33,979 nt of DNA, from contig CASGCE010000009.1 of NCBI GenBank assembly GCA_949299935.1, forward strand, positions 1-33,979. Direction: 5' to 3'. The notes below the pieces were generated by a model that was given only the letters and a program-made list of their open reading frames with translations, did no database searches and was not told where the DNA came from. Shown here in pieces: positions 13,854 through 23,538 of this stretch. Origin of the DNA: an uncultured bacterium. Its GTDB lineage: Bacteria; Cyanobacteriota; Vampirovibrionia; Gastranaerophilales; Gastranaerophilaceae. The first letter of the stretch is position 1, and the number at the start of each line of letters is the position of its first letter. The translations under genes were made by a program, and so were the position numbers.

Positions 13854-14645
13854 ATGACAAAAAGATTTGGCTTTACTTTGGCAGAAGTATTGATCACATT
13901 AGGTATTATCGGCGTTGTAGCTGCCATGACAATTCCGACATTGATTTCAAACACAAACGGAGCCCAGTTCAAAACAGCTTACAAAAAAGCATTATCAACT
14001 TTGAACCAAGCAATATTAATGAATATTGCAATGGAAGATACTGTTTTAAGTACTATTGGTGATGACAACGCCACTCAAGCAAATGCTGGAACAAGATTAT
14101 CTGAAATTTTGGGTAGTCGTATGCAATCAGCAACTGAAATTTCAGCATCTTATCCTGCAACTGGTATTACTTTGAAAGAAAATAGTCCAACACCTGCTGC
14201 TCCGATTATGGATTATACAATTCAATGTGAAAATGAAGGTAGTGCAGAGTCGCCAAACTGGCAAATCCCTGCCCCTAGTGCAGGTTCTGGTTTGACAGTT
14301 CCTGAGGGTGCTAGTTGTGATGCAACCACTCATACTGCGGTAATAAAAAAATCAATGTCAACAACTGTCGGCGACTATGTAAAATATTCATTCGCGGATG
14401 GTACAGCATTTTGGTATAATAAAAATGCTTATAAATGTACAGATGAAACGGCAACGGAAAATGACTGTTATGGTTTCATTGATGTAAACGGTGCAACAGG
14501 TCCTAATACAGTTATTTACTGTGCAGATGCAGCATCAGGCTCATGTGAATCATCAGAAATTACAGATATGTTCCCTGTAATCTTCCACGGACAAACATTT
14601 GAACCTGCAACAGATTCAGCAAGAGCAGTATTGTTTGGCAAATAA
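13854..14645 (+). CDS. Type IV prepilin-like protein
   Basis: 263 residues. N-terminus MTKRFG followed by FTLAEVLITLGIIGVVAAM: prepilin peptidase should cut after G6, leaving F+1 and the conserved E+5, with the hydrophobic helix that packs in a pilus or pseudopilus. The body is Ala/Thr/Ser-rich and hydrophilic, with several Cys, and contains YGFIDVNGATGPNTV near residue 205, the motif shared with the other prepilin-like genes here. The start at 13854 is chosen because an AAAGG site precedes it and it begins directly at the leader peptide; a longer in-frame TTG reading is unlikely. It lies behind the structured leader and ends at its own terminator. No pilus assembly gene is in the window, so the machine it serves is unknown. 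Confidence 0.9.
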   Translation: MTKRFGFTLAEVLITLGIIGVVAAMTIPTLISNTNGAQFKTAYKKALSTLNQAILMNIAMEDTVLSTIGDDNATQANAGTRLSEILGSRMQSATEISASYPATGITLKENSPTPAAPIMDYTIQCENEGSAESPNWQIPAPSAGSGLTVPEGASCDATTHTAVIKKSMSTTVGDYVKYSFADGTAFWYNKNAYKCTDETATENDCYGFIDVNGATGPNTVIYCADAASGSCESSEITDMFPVIFHGQTFEPATDSARAVLFGK

Positions 14646-14668
14646 TTCATGTATATATGTTCATTATA

Positions 14669-14697
14669 AGGCGGGGTGTATATCCCGTCTTTTTATT
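14669..14697 (+). terminator. Intrinsic terminator
   Basis: Stem AGGCGGG/CCCGTCT (14669-14675/14684-14690, one G-U) with an 8-nt loop, followed by TTTTATTT. It ends the prepilin transcript. Confidence 0.85.
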
Positions 14698-14803
14698 TAC
14701 TATTACAAGGATTTGAACACAAATTTGCAAATGTTTGAAACTTTGGAAATAGTTTTAAGATTACATATGTAACTAATTCTTAATCGTGCAACAATTTTTA
14801 CAA

Positions 14804-15169
14804 TTATACGAAATCTTCGACAGAGAGCTGAACTTTTCCGGCTTCAGGGTTCATAACTTCAATAACGATTTTGTTTTTACCCTCAACAACGCAATCTTTG
14901 CCATTCATAATAAGGGTACCCTCCTGATTTAATCTAAAGGCAATTTGATTTGACTCTGACACACTTTCTCCTGCAAGCTCCTGACCGCCTGTGATAAATT
15001 TAACATCTTTTGGTTCAAAAAGTGCATCATTAATTTTTACGTAATTAAATCCGCTAATAAATCCAGGCCCCAGAACATTTTTTAATTCCAGACTTGCTCC
15101 GTTGTCAATTTTTTTTAATGAACCTTTTTTGTAAACTCTTTTAATCAAAAATTCAGGGACGACAACCAT
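14804..15169 (-). CDS. Conserved-looking protein of unknown function
   Basis: 121 residues, beta-rich, no signal peptide or membrane segment. The N-terminal block VPEFLIKRVYKKGSL and the block LELKNVLGPGFISGF look like family signatures, but I cannot name the family with confidence. No catalytic motif stands out. It starts 29 nt after the GH35 stop with AGAGGT upstream, so it is very probably co-transcribed with that beta-galactosidase and may act in the same sugar pathway, for example as a small carbohydrate-related accessory protein. That role is inference from position only. Confidence 0.7.
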   Translation of the reverse strand: MVVVPEFLIKRVYKKGSLKKIDNGASLELKNVLGPGFISGFNYVKINDALFEPKDVKFITGGQELAGESVSESNQIAFRLNQEGTLIMNGKDCVVEGKNKIVIEVMNPEAGKVQLSVEDFV

Positions 15170-15198
15170 TTCAAATACCTCTTTTCAGTAAAATCCAG

Positions 15199-17616
15199 CT
15201 ATTTAAACAATTGATACATTTTTTGCGTACCTATCTGTATTATAACATTTTTCATGTCAGATTTAAAGCCCCATACCGATTTTATGTTCCTGTCTTTTTC
15301 CCAAATGACTATTTCCAAGGTGTTATGCGGTTTTAAAAATTCGTTAATAAGATAGAATTTATCCTGAACACGTGTTCGTTTAATATAACGTCCTATTTTA
15401 ACTCCGTTTAGAAATATTGTTGCACGTCTGTACCAAAAATTTTCCAATGAAAGGTATTTAGCAAAAAATACATCATTTTTGAAATCAACATCAAAATTTA
15501 CAGTAATTTTTGTAAGATAAGGATTATCGCTTTCTCTGTTATCTCCGCGTTCCAGTGAAAGTTTTTCGTTTACATAAAATTGAACGGGGATTTCGGGTTT
15601 AGTCACAAAAGTTACGAGTCCTCGCGGGGAGTTTGTGTCACCCGAAAATCCCTTATCAAACCCTAAATTTTGCACAAGTATGGTAAGTTCATTTATATCT
15701 TGCGAAAGAATATTTTTATCAAGCATAATTGAAATTGTTTCAGGGACTTCTTGTAACTTTTCAATTTTATAGCTGTTACGGTTTAGAACTTCTTTCCCGT
15801 TGATGTATACCGCAAAAAGATGCCTTGCACTGAGAGTAATTTCTTCAATATTATCGGGGATTTGTGCTTTGTACCATACAAATTCATCATACAAGCCGCA
15901 AGAGAGTGAATCTGTTTTTTCTCCTATTTTTCTCCAATTTGAATAGTCGTAATGCAAATCTATTTCCGGTGAACAAAAATCAATTGAAAAATCTTCTATT
16001 ATTTCGGGTTTGTGATAATCTTTAAATTCAGTTACAACACAATATTTTTTGGCGAATTTATGCTTTAAATCAAAATAAGCGATATCGGCATTTTTTTCTA
16101 TTGCGGCAGCACCGTTTGGAAGTACATAGTCAGCGTTGAAAATAAGTTTGTCCTTCAGCATCCAGCTTTTGTCAGCCATATGTTTTGTCAAAAATACAAA
16201 CTGAGTCTTTTTGCCGTCTTTTTCAAATGTCAGATTGTCGAAATCCTTTCTGTCACCTGAAATAATTCCGTGTTCTTTTAAATATATGTTTGCATCTTTG
16301 TCTGCTATCATAAAGATTGCTTCTTCATTTTTATTGTGAAGTCTTGCAAATATCTCTACGTCTGAAAATTCAATTTCGCACCCTTTTAACTTTAGATTTA
16401 CCGGACAAATTTTCATATCATAAGGTCTTAATTTTATGTCTTTTTCGAACGGCAATTCTATTTCCTTTGTTTCGGAATTCATATTACGGATGAAAAGCCA
16501 GTCACAATCATTTATATTGTCGTGCCTTAGCTTGGTATAAATATTTTCCTGATTAAATTCAAAATCAATAGGATAAGTGTTTGTAAATTCAAAAGAATCT
16601 AAAAAATAATTAATTTCTTTTGCTTTGAATAAGTTGTTCTGTACAATACCAAACTCATCAATAGGAGCGGTGAATTCATAACTTGTGTAGACTTCATCAC
16701 AAGCCAAATCATCCCAAGAAGTTCCACCTGCAGCCATATAATGATTGAAAAGCGTTACTCCTTGAGAAAGTGCGGTTTTTGTCATTATGTTGATGTGCTC
16801 ATCGCCGAGTGCATCACGTATGTGCTTGTAGCCGGAACCATCCCATTTATCAAACCATCCGGATTGCATCTCGGCAATAAATGGCGGCGAATTTTCTTTT
16901 GCATTTCTAAAAATTTCTTCTACATTATCAAGTGTGTCAAAGCAGAAATTGTCTTGCCGCCAGTTCTGGTTTGGATTTATGTAAGGATATAAATCAAGTG
17001 CATAAATATCTACCACGTTGGCCCATAATCCGGCAAAATACGCATCATTATGAAATATTGGACACTTGATTCCTTTATCACGCGCCATTTTGTATAACTG
17101 GCGCATATAATCCTCCTCCATGGTGTCTGTAGCGTACTCGTTCTCTATTTGAAACAAAATTACATTGTCAAATTCGTTTATTATGGGAATTATTTGATTA
17201 TACCATTCCTCTATGTATTGCATATACTTTTGTGAATAATGATATTCAGTACCAATACGGTTTCTGGGGATTACATCCTCCATTTTTAAAAGCCAAAAAG
17301 GTAATCCCCCGGCATTTACCTCTCCGTTGATAAATGGGCCCGGACGTGCTATTACGTATAAATCGGTTTCCTTTGCTGCTTGAAGGACTTTTCTTACGTC
17401 TTTTACACCCGTAAAATCATATTCGCCTTGTTTTTCACTGTGATAATTCCAGTTAAAATATATATCAACAGTATTATATCCGCTCGCCTTCATCTTTGAA
17501 AAACGGTCTAAAGCCATTTCATATCCGGGGGTTCTGAAATAGTGGAAGGCTCCGCTTTTTATAAATTCTCTTCTGCCGTTGATTATAAGAGAATATTTGT
17601 CAAAAGTAATCTCCAT
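15199..17616 (-). CDS. GH35 beta-galactosidase family protein
   Basis: 805 residues. The N-terminal TIM barrel (about 1-330) shows GH35 landmarks: GAFHYFRTP, YFNWNYHS, RPGPFINGEVNAGGLPFWLL, acid/base E160 in QIENEY, and nucleophile E249 in FIAEMQSGWFD. Beta-sandwich domains follow, with a jelly-roll near 580-670 (ARHLFAVYINGKEVLNRNSY) and a second near 710-790 (RRATIFLNGVKIGRY), as in large bacterial enzymes. No signal peptide, so it probably hydrolyses imported oligosaccharides in the cytoplasm. Exact specificity (beta-1,3 or beta-1,4 galactosides) cannot be read. It has TTGACC-16-TACAAT with the -10 only 6 nt before the ATG and no ribosome site. Confidence 0.92.
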   Translation of the reverse strand: MEITFDKYSLIINGRREFIKSGAFHYFRTPGYEMALDRFSKMKASGYNTVDIYFNWNYHSEKQGEYDFTGVKDVRKVLQAAKETDLYVIARPGPFINGEVNAGGLPFWLLKMEDVIPRNRIGTEYHYSQKYMQYIEEWYNQIIPIINEFDNVILFQIENEYATDTMEEDYMRQLYKMARDKGIKCPIFHNDAYFAGLWANVVDIYALDLYPYINPNQNWRQDNFCFDTLDNVEEIFRNAKENSPPFIAEMQSGWFDKWDGSGYKHIRDALGDEHINIMTKTALSQGVTLFNHYMAAGGTSWDDLACDEVYTSYEFTAPIDEFGIVQNNLFKAKEINYFLDSFEFTNTYPIDFEFNQENIYTKLRHDNINDCDWLFIRNMNSETKEIELPFEKDIKLRPYDMKICPVNLKLKGCEIEFSDVEIFARLHNKNEEAIFMIADKDANIYLKEHGIISGDRKDFDNLTFEKDGKKTQFVFLTKHMADKSWMLKDKLIFNADYVLPNGAAAIEKNADIAYFDLKHKFAKKYCVVTEFKDYHKPEIIEDFSIDFCSPEIDLHYDYSNWRKIGEKTDSLSCGLYDEFVWYKAQIPDNIEEITLSARHLFAVYINGKEVLNRNSYKIEKLQEVPETISIMLDKNILSQDINELTILVQNLGFDKGFSGDTNSPRGLVTFVTKPEIPVQFYVNEKLSLERGDNRESDNPYLTKITVNFDVDFKNDVFFAKYLSLENFWYRRATIFLNGVKIGRYIKRTRVQDKFYLINEFLKPHNTLEIVIWEKDRNIKSVWGFKSDMKNVIIQIGTQKMYQLFK

Positions 17617-17622
17617 TTCTCT

Positions 17623-17650
17623 ATTGTAATCTTTTTTGAGGTTTGGTCAA
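17623..17650 (-). promoter_or_regulatory. Promoter of the GH35 gene, leaderless arrangement
   Basis: On the minus strand: TTGACC (17650-17645), 16-nt spacer, TACAAT (17628-17623), then 6 nt to the ATG at 17616. Confidence 0.7.
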
Positions 17651-17660
17651 GTTTTTACAA

Positions 17661-17690
17661 TTGATTGAATATTAATGTTTGTGATATACT
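17661..17690 (+). promoter_or_regulatory. Promoter of hom, leaderless arrangement
   Basis: TTGATT (17661-17666), 18-nt spacer, TATACT (17685-17690), then 6 nt to the hom ATG at 17697. No ribosome site fits between. Confidence 0.7.
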
Positions 17691-17696
17691 TAAACT

Positions 17697-18974
17697 ATGG
17701 AAAGTAAGAAGATTAAAATAGGGTTGATTGGCTTAGGTACCGTAGGTTCCGGTGTTTATAAAACGTTGCAGACATTTGATGATATTGATGTTGTTAAAAT
17801 TGCCGTTAAAAATAAAAATAAAAAACGTGATATTCTAAATTTGAATGAAAATTTAATTACGGATAATCCATACGAAATTATAAATAATCCGGAAATTGAT
17901 GTGGTATGTGAACTTATAGGCGGTATGGAACCGGCTTTTGACTTGATAATGAAAGCTATAGCGAATGGTAAACATATAGTTACTGCAAATAAAGAACTTT
18001 TGGCAAAAAAAGGTCTGGAAATATTTAGTTTTGCTGAAAAACATAACAAGGTTGTTCTTTATGAAGCTGCAATAGCAGGCGGAATTCCGATTATTATGCC
18101 CATAAAGACAATTCTTGCAGGTAACAAAATTAATAAAATTGAAGCTATTTTAAACGGGACAACAAATTATATTTTAACAAAAATGGATGTTCAAAATGCA
18201 CCATATGATGATGTTTTAATGGAGGCTCAAGATTTGGGTTATGCTGAAGCGGATCCCACCGGTGATGTGGAAGGGTTTGATGCAGCCTACAAAATTACAA
18301 CTCTTGCTACTTTAGCATTCAAAAAAAGAATTGAATTTGAAAATGTGTACAGAGAAGGTATAACAAAAATTCGTACGGAAGATATGAAAGCAGTCAATGA
18401 TTTGGGTTATAAGATTAAACTCGTTGCCTCAGCTAAAATGGATGAAAATGGTTTTGCTGATGTGAGAGTTCACCCGATGCTCGTGTCTAAAAATTCGACG
18501 CTTGCTCATATTGATTTTGTTAATAATGCGGTAACTCTTACGGGCCACCCTATAGGACATATAACGCTTTCAGGTTTGGGTGCCGGAGAGTTTCCTACCG
18601 CAAGTTCGGTTGTAGGTGATATCTTGACTATAGCAGCAGAATTCGGTACTACTGATTATTTATTGCCTATGATGCGTTGCCACCATGAAGAACTTGCAAA
18701 GTGTTTAAATATCTTGGATACTGAAAATAAGTATTACATATCTTTAAATGCAAAAAATAATAAGGGTGTTATAGGTAATATCGGAAATATTTGTGCAGAT
18801 TGTGATATCAGTGTCGAAAGCATTGTGCAGAAAAATGTCTCAGATAATAATACGGCTGATATCACTGTAATTACCGAAATTTGTAAAGAAAAAAACATGC
18901 GAAATGCCGTAAAAGCTTTTCAGGAAAGTGACTTTATTAACAATGTTAATAGTTTGATAAGAGTTCAGGTGTAA
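17697..18974 (+). CDS. hom: Homoserine dehydrogenase
   Basis: 425 residues. Reduces aspartate semialdehyde to homoserine, the branch point to threonine and methionine. The N-terminal Rossmann fold has GLGTVGSGV (12-20). The substrate domain has [19 protein letters not shown] and the catalytic-region [18 protein letters not shown]-terminal ACT domain (about 345-425; [20 protein letters not shown]) implies feedback by an amino acid, typically threonine. Not fused to aspartokinase. It is followed after 2 nt by threonine synthase, giving a small thr operon. No attenuator or leader is possible if the message starts at the ATG as the promoter predicts. Confidence 0.96.
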   Translation: MESKKIKIGLIGLGTVGSGVYKTLQTFDDIDVVKIAVKNKNKKRDILNLNENLITDNPYEIINNPEIDVVCELIGGMEPAFDLIMKAIANGKHIVTANKELLAKKGLEIFSFAEKHNKVVLYEAAIAGGIPIIMPIKTILAGNKINKIEAILNGTTNYILTKMDVQNAPYDDVLMEAQDLGYAEADPTGDVEGFDAAYKITTLATLAFKKRIEFENVYREGITKIRTEDMKAVNDLGYKIKLVASAKMDENGFADVRVHPMLVSKNSTLAHIDFVNNAVTLTGHPIGHITLSGLGAGEFPTASSVVGDILTIAAEFGTTDYLLPMMRCHHEELAKCLNILDTENKYYISLNAKNNKGVIGNIGNICADCDISVESIVQKNVSDNNTADITVITEICKEKNMRNAVKAFQESDFINNVNSLIRVQV

Positions 18975-18976
18975 TT

Positions 18977-20029
18977 ATGTATTATAAAGGTTTGATAGAT
19001 AAATTCAGAGAATATCTTCCGGTTACGGATAAAACGCCGGTGATAACCTTGAATGAAGGAAATACACCGTTAATTAAAGCGGATAATTTGGCCGGTAAAA
19101 TAGGATTGGATGCGGAAGTTTATTTGAAATTTGAAGGCTCGAATCCTACGGGAAGTTTTAAAGATCGCGGTATGACAATGGCTGTTTCTAAAGCTAAAGA
19201 AGAAGGTTCTGAAGCGATAATTTGTGCCTCGACAGGCAATACAAGTGCATCCGCTGCTGCATACGGCGCAAAGGGCGGTCTTAAGACTTATGTCATTATT
19301 CCTGACGGATATATTGCGCTTGGAAAACTTTCTCAAGCTATGATGTATGGCGCTGAAATTATCGCAATTCAAGGAAATTTTGATGTTGCCCTTGAAATGG
19401 TTAGAAATATTTCTCAAAATTACCCGATTACTTTGGTTAATTCCGTAAATCCTTACCGGATTGAAGGTCAAAAAACCGGTGCCTTTGAAATATGTGATGC
19501 GCTCGGTGATGCACCTGATTATCATTTTATCCCTGTGGGTAATGCTGGCAATATTACAGCTTATTGGAAAGGATATAAGGAATTTTATTCTTTGGGTAAG
19601 TCTAAAAAATTGCCTAAAATGATGGGTTTTGAAGCAGAAGGTTCTGCTGCAATAGTAAAAGGTCAAAAAATTGTCAAACCTGAAACAATCGCAACCGCAA
19701 TTAGAATAGGCAACCCCGCAAGTTGGAAACAGGCAGAAAATGCTCGTGATGAAAGTGGGGGTGTTATTAATTTCGTTTCTGATGATGAAATAATGAAAGC
19801 ATATAAACTTATTGCTTCAACTGAAGGTGTTTTGGCTGAACCTGCAAGCGCTGCCTCAGTTGCAGGGTTGATTAAGTTTAAAAATAATTTAAGACCGGGA
19901 ACTAAAATTGTTTGTGTTTTGACCGGAAATGGCTTGAAGGATCCCGATAATGCTATAAAATATTCTAATGCTGATGTTAAAAAAACTCCTGCGGATTTGC
20001 AAGAAATATTGAAAGTTATGCGTTTATAG
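18977..20029 (+). CDS. thrC: Threonine synthase
   Basis: 350 residues, the length of the short bacterial form. PLP enzyme converting O-phosphohomoserine to threonine. The PLP lysine is K62 in [10 protein letters not shown]; the phosphate-binding loop is [14 protein letters not shown]; other family blocks are [29 protein letters not shown] and [11 protein letters not shown]. Only 2 nt separate it from hom, and its AGGTG ribosome site lies in the hom 3' end. A prepilin-like gene follows 12 nt downstream, so the operon may extend into an unrelated function. Confidence 0.96.
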   Translation: MYYKGLIDKFREYLPVTDKTPVITLNEGNTPLIKADNLAGKIGLDAEVYLKFEGSNPTGSFKDRGMTMAVSKAKEEGSEAIICASTGNTSASAAAYGAKGGLKTYVIIPDGYIALGKLSQAMMYGAEIIAIQGNFDVALEMVRNISQNYPITLVNSVNPYRIEGQKTGAFEICDALGDAPDYHFIPVGNAGNITAYWKGYKEFYSLGKSKKLPKMMGFEAEGSAAIVKGQKIVKPETIATAIRIGNPASWKQAENARDESGGVINFVSDDEIMKAYKLIASTEGVLAEPASAASVAGLIKFKNNLRPGTKIVCVLTGNGLKDPDNAIKYSNADVKKTPADLQEILKVMRL

Positions 20030-20041
20030 AAGGATAGAATT

Positions 20042-20704
20042 ATGAAAAGAAAATTTAATGCGTTCACTCTTGCAGAAGTCTTGATTTCAATTACCATAAT
20101 AGGTGTTATTGCTATGTTGACTCTGCCAAATGTTATTAATAATTACCAAAAAAAGGTCTATGTAACTAATGTCCAAAAAGTTTATAATGTGGTCTCTGAT
20201 GCAGCTCAAAAATATATGACCGATAATAATTCGGATTCCTTAGAAGAAACTGACTTGACAAGTATTGAAGGTGTGGGTGAGTTTTTAAATAATTATTTTA
20301 AAATAATTAAAGATTGCAATGTTATAAGTAATAAAACCAAAAATATTTGTTTAATACCTTCATATAAAGATGTTGATGGTGTTAGTATTTATACCCCTTA
20401 TTTTGATGAAAGATATTGTGTAATACTAAATACAGGTGCCTTCGTTTGTATGGATACTATGAGAATGCTCTCTCCGCTGTCTCATGGTTATTCATCGGTA
20501 ATTTTTGATATTAATGGTGTTAAACCCCCTAATACTAAAGGACTTGACCTTTTTAGTTTTGAACTTTATTCAGATGGTAAAATTAGTGAAGGATATGAGA
20601 AACAAACTAAAATTGAATTTTGTGTCTCTAATGCCCAAGATGGCGGTTATGCTGCCGGTTGTTTTACAAAACTAAGACAAAATAATTGGGTTATGGATTA
20701 TTAA
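20042..20704 (+). CDS. Type IV prepilin-like protein
   Basis: 220 residues. The leader MKRKFNA precedes FTLAEVLISITIIGVIAML; cleavage would follow A7, since this member has Ala instead of Gly at -1, and E+5 is conserved. The head is about 190 residues with paired Cys (KDCNVI, KNICLI, ERYCVI, FVCMD, EFCVS, AAGCF) and the block IFDINGVKPPNTKGLDLFSFELYSDGKI near 160-187. GAAGGA lies before the ATG. It starts 12 nt after thrC without an intervening terminator, probably expressed with the thr operon. No pilus assembly genes nearby; the role as minor pilin or pseudopilin is inference. Confidence 0.88.
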   Translation: MKRKFNAFTLAEVLISITIIGVIAMLTLPNVINNYQKKVYVTNVQKVYNVVSDAAQKYMTDNNSDSLEETDLTSIEGVGEFLNNYFKIIKDCNVISNKTKNICLIPSYKDVDGVSIYTPYFDERYCVILNTGAFVCMDTMRMLSPLSHGYSSVIFDINGVKPPNTKGLDLFSFELYSDGKISEGYEKQTKIEFCVSNAQDGGYAAGCFTKLRQNNWVMDY

Positions 20705-20713
20705 CAGGAATTC

Positions 20714-20723
20714 ATGGTATAAT
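20714..20723 (+). promoter_or_regulatory. Extended -10 promoter, leaderless arrangement
   Basis: TATAAT at 20718-20723 preceded by TGG (extended -10), 6 nt before the ATG at 20730. The 14-nt stretch 20714-20727 is identical to 9670-9683 at the ZorAB-like promoter. Confidence 0.65.
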
Positions 20724-20729
20724 CCTGTT

Positions 20730-21614
20730 ATGAAAAAGTCGCTTTTAACAGGATTGCTTCTTATATTCTTTTGTCCTTTTGCTTGTTCAAATGAAGTCAC
20801 TGAGGATTATTTTGATTTTGCAACAAATTACTGTATTGAAGGAAATTATATTGAGGCGATTAATTATCTTGATAAAATTTTGTTAATCGAGCCGAATAAT
20901 AAAAATGTTCAAGATTTGAAAAATGGTTTGAGACAAATTATTCAAGGTAATAATAGTTCATTTGTTCCGCCAAAAAGTAATGCCGTAAAACAGGCAATAA
21001 ATTGTAAGAAATCCGGCGATATACAGGGAGAATTAAATTCTCTCGAGGGTGGACACGATTACTGGGCATACTACTTCTTGGGACAATTCTATCGCCAAAA
21101 TAAAAATTACAAGCAAGCAATAAGTTATTTTATTAAGTCTGTAAATCTGAAACCGAGTTTTAATCAATGTTATCTCGAAATTGCAGTATGTTATTTTGAA
21201 CTTGGAAATTTTCAACAAGCAATTACATATCTCAAGCAGTATTTAAAAATTAATCCTCAAGATGATTTTGCTTATGCATTAAAAGCCAGATGTGAAGCTA
21301 ATTTGAATAATAATGATGTTGCATTAAGTGACATTTTAACCGCTGTGGCTTTGGAAAATTCTATCGATAACAGATTTTTGGAAGGTAAAATATTATATAA
21401 TATGAGAAGGTATGAACAGGCAAAAACTAAACTTGAAAAATTGACGAATGAAATTCAAACGGCTGAGATATACAAATATATAGGATTATGCTACGCTGAG
21501 TTGGGCGATTTTTCAGAAGCATTGAATAATTTAGATAAATCAATCCTCCTGTCTGATGACGACAAAACAGTCAATGCAAGATATAATGAATTGAAAGCTA
21601 AAATTGAGAAGTAG
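20730..21614 (+). CDS. Secreted TPR-repeat protein
   Basis: 294 residues with a signal peptide (about 1-20, LLTGLLLIFFCPFACS). The Cys at 19 is not in a good lipobox (Pro at -3), so lipoprotein status is uncertain. Tetratricopeptide repeats follow: one pair near 25-65, then a continuous array from about 105 to 290, with typical phrases such as YYFLGQFYRQNKNYKQAISYFIKSVNLKP and YIGLCYAELGDFSEALNNLDKSI. It should be a periplasmic protein-interaction scaffold. First gene of a five-gene run whose start and stop codons touch or nearly touch; the next ATG follows the stop immediately. Confidence 0.88.
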   Translation: MKKSLLTGLLLIFFCPFACSNEVTEDYFDFATNYCIEGNYIEAINYLDKILLIEPNNKNVQDLKNGLRQIIQGNNSSFVPPKSNAVKQAINCKKSGDIQGELNSLEGGHDYWAYYFLGQFYRQNKNYKQAISYFIKSVNLKPSFNQCYLEIAVCYFELGNFQQAITYLKQYLKINPQDDFAYALKARCEANLNNNDVALSDILTAVALENSIDNRFLEGKILYNMRRYEQAKTKLEKLTNEIQTAEIYKYIGLCYAELGDFSEALNNLDKSILLSDDDKTVNARYNELKAKIEK

Positions 21615-22580
21615 ATGAGACATAAAAAAGAAAAATTTATTACTAAATTCAAAAATTGGGTATTTACGGTTATCCTGGTTAGCATAATGTTGTTTTGTGT
21701 ACAGGGTTATACTAATGTGTCAGGTTTGAAATTTGTTCAATTATCAGATACTCACTTTTCAAAAAACTCTCCGAATACCACATTTAAAATGATAGCCGAA
21801 AGTCCAAACCTTTTGGATGATGCAATTGATGAGATAAATTTTATACCTAATGTGGATTTTGTCATGTTTACCGGTGACTTGATTGATAAACCTTTTGAAA
21901 AGGAACTGCACGCTGTTTTACCGCATTTGGATAATTTGAATGTACCTTGGTATTTTTCTTTTGGTAATCATGATATTTGTGTCGGCGGATATCTGACAAA
22001 AAGTTTGTACTTTAGCATTTTAAAAGAAAATAACCCTGATTTTGTGTTTGAAAAACCGTATTATTCGTTTATACCTAAAAAAGGTTACAAAGTAATTGTA
22101 TTGGATAGTATTATAGATTCCGAAATCACTGCTAACGGATATATCTACCCTGAACAGTTAAAATGGCTTGATGAAGAATTGAAAAATTCGCAAAATGATG
22201 TCGTACTTATCTTTATGCACGTTCCCATAATAGAACCTTTTTTAAGTCCAAATCATTGTTTGAAAAATGCTGATGAAGTTAGGACTTTAATTGAAAAATA
22301 TAAAAACCCTATAGGAGTTTTTACGGGTCATTACCATGCTGCTAAAATTACACAGAATAATAATGTTTTATACGTCAGTACTCCTTCATTGGTTTCTTAT
22401 CCTAATGCATTTAGGGTTATTAGTATAATTAATAAAAGAAATAAAGTTATTTTTGATATACGGTTTAAAGAAACCCGTTTAAAAAATGTTCAAAAACTCG
22501 CCAAGCTTATGGTACTTGCATCTTCATTGTATAGTGGGGAAGAAAAAGATCAAAACGGTGTTTTTATAATAAAAAAATAG
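21615..22580 (+). CDS. Calcineurin-like metallophosphoesterase, membrane-anchored or exported
   Basis: 321 residues. A basic N-terminus and hydrophobic segment (about 14-32) act as signal or anchor. The dinuclear metal site is complete: D45-x-H47 (SDTH), GD88 (TGDLID), GN118H119D120, H202 (FMHVP) and GH239-Y-H241. These proteins hydrolyse phosphomono- or diesters; substrate unknown (nucleotides, phospholipid head groups or teichoic-type polymers are possible). The active domain would face the periplasm. It begins directly after the TPR stop and precedes the MBL hydrolase by 10 nt. Confidence 0.9.
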   Translation: MRHKKEKFITKFKNWVFTVILVSIMLFCVQGYTNVSGLKFVQLSDTHFSKNSPNTTFKMIAESPNLLDDAIDEINFIPNVDFVMFTGDLIDKPFEKELHAVLPHLDNLNVPWYFSFGNHDICVGGYLTKSLYFSILKENNPDFVFEKPYYSFIPKKGYKVIVLDSIIDSEITANGYIYPEQLKWLDEELKNSQNDVVLIFMHVPIIEPFLSPNHCLKNADEVRTLIEKYKNPIGVFTGHYHAAKITQNNNVLYVSTPSLVSYPNAFRVISIINKRNKVIFDIRFKETRLKNVQKLAKLMVLASSLYSGEEKDQNGVFIIKK

Positions 22581-22590
22581 TGAGGTGTTG

Positions 22591-23520
22591 ATGAGTGAAT
22601 TTAGTTTAAAATTTAGAGGTGTCAGAGGCAGTTATCCTATAGCTAATAAAGATTACTTGCAGTACGGTGGAAATACTGCTTGTGTAGAGGTTAATGTCGG
22701 AGGACATCTTGTGGTTCTGGATGCAGGTACCGGTATGATTGATGCGGGTAACGAATTAATGGAAAAATATATCACATCCGGTGCTACTTTTCAGGAAAGA
22801 CAACCCATTAAAGCTATCGTACTTCTTTCTCATATTCATCAAGACCACATACAGGGTTTTACATTTTTTAGACCTCTGCATTTAAATTCAACCTGTTTGG
22901 AAGTTTTTGGTTCTGTGTGCGAAGAAGAAAATTTGGCTGGTGAGCTTTCAAGTACTTTATTTGGTAAAACTTTTCCACTAGATTTGGGTGATATTGCCGG
23001 AAAGCTTGATATAGTCAATATTGTTTCAGGGCAAACAATAATTTTAAATCATAATTTTGAAACTAAAATTTTAGAACCGTTGGCGGATTATCAACCTAAT
23101 TTTGATGATGTTGTAATAACTTGTTATAAGTCTTATGCACATCCGCAAGACGGTGTAATGGTTTATAAAATTATGTATAAGGATAAATCTATAGTATATG
23201 CTACCGATAAAGAAAGTTATCTTGGCGGAGATAAAAATTTAATTGATTTTGCTCGACATTGTGATGTTCTCATTCATGATGCGCAATATACTACTGAAGA
23301 TTATCTTAACCAGTACATTCCAAAACAAGGTTACGGTCATTCTACTTTCGATATGGCTTTGGAAGCTCAAAGACAAACTAATGCTGACAAGCTTGTATTT
23401 TTCCATTTTGATCCGGGCTATGATGATGAAAAGTTAAACAGAATTAAAGAGCATTATTGCAGCAAATATCCGGATAAAATTTTCATGGCATACGAGGGTT
23501 TGGAGCTTGAAATCCTGTAG
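22591..23520 (+). CDS. MBL-fold metallohydrolase
   Basis: 309 residues, no signal peptide. N-terminal FRGVRGSYPIA with YGGNTACVEV is typical of cytosolic MBL proteins related to PhnP/RNase Z-like phosphodiesterases. The zinc signature is LSH81-I-H83-Q-D85-H86 with downstream D (YATDKE), D (IHDAQY) and H (YGHST, FFHFDP). Substrate unknown; cyclic phosphate or phosphodiester is likely by family. The start at 22591 is preferred because GAGG lies 5 nt upstream; a GTG at 22585 overlaps that site. Part of the 20730-24758 operon. Confidence 0.88.
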   Translation: MSEFSLKFRGVRGSYPIANKDYLQYGGNTACVEVNVGGHLVVLDAGTGMIDAGNELMEKYITSGATFQERQPIKAIVLLSHIHQDHIQGFTFFRPLHLNSTCLEVFGSVCEEENLAGELSSTLFGKTFPLDLGDIAGKLDIVNIVSGQTIILNHNFETKILEPLADYQPNFDDVVITCYKSYAHPQDGVMVYKIMYKDKSIVYATDKESYLGGDKNLIDFARHCDVLIHDAQYTTEDYLNQYIPKQGYGHSTFDMALEAQRQTNADKLVFFHFDPGYDDEKLNRIKEHYCSKYPDKIFMAYEGLELEIL

Positions 23521-23538
23521 GAGAATATTAATAATTTT

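Noticed and set aside
19070-19666. 198-residue minus-strand frame
   Set aside because: Antisense shadow of thrC; the plus strand carries the PLP motifs.
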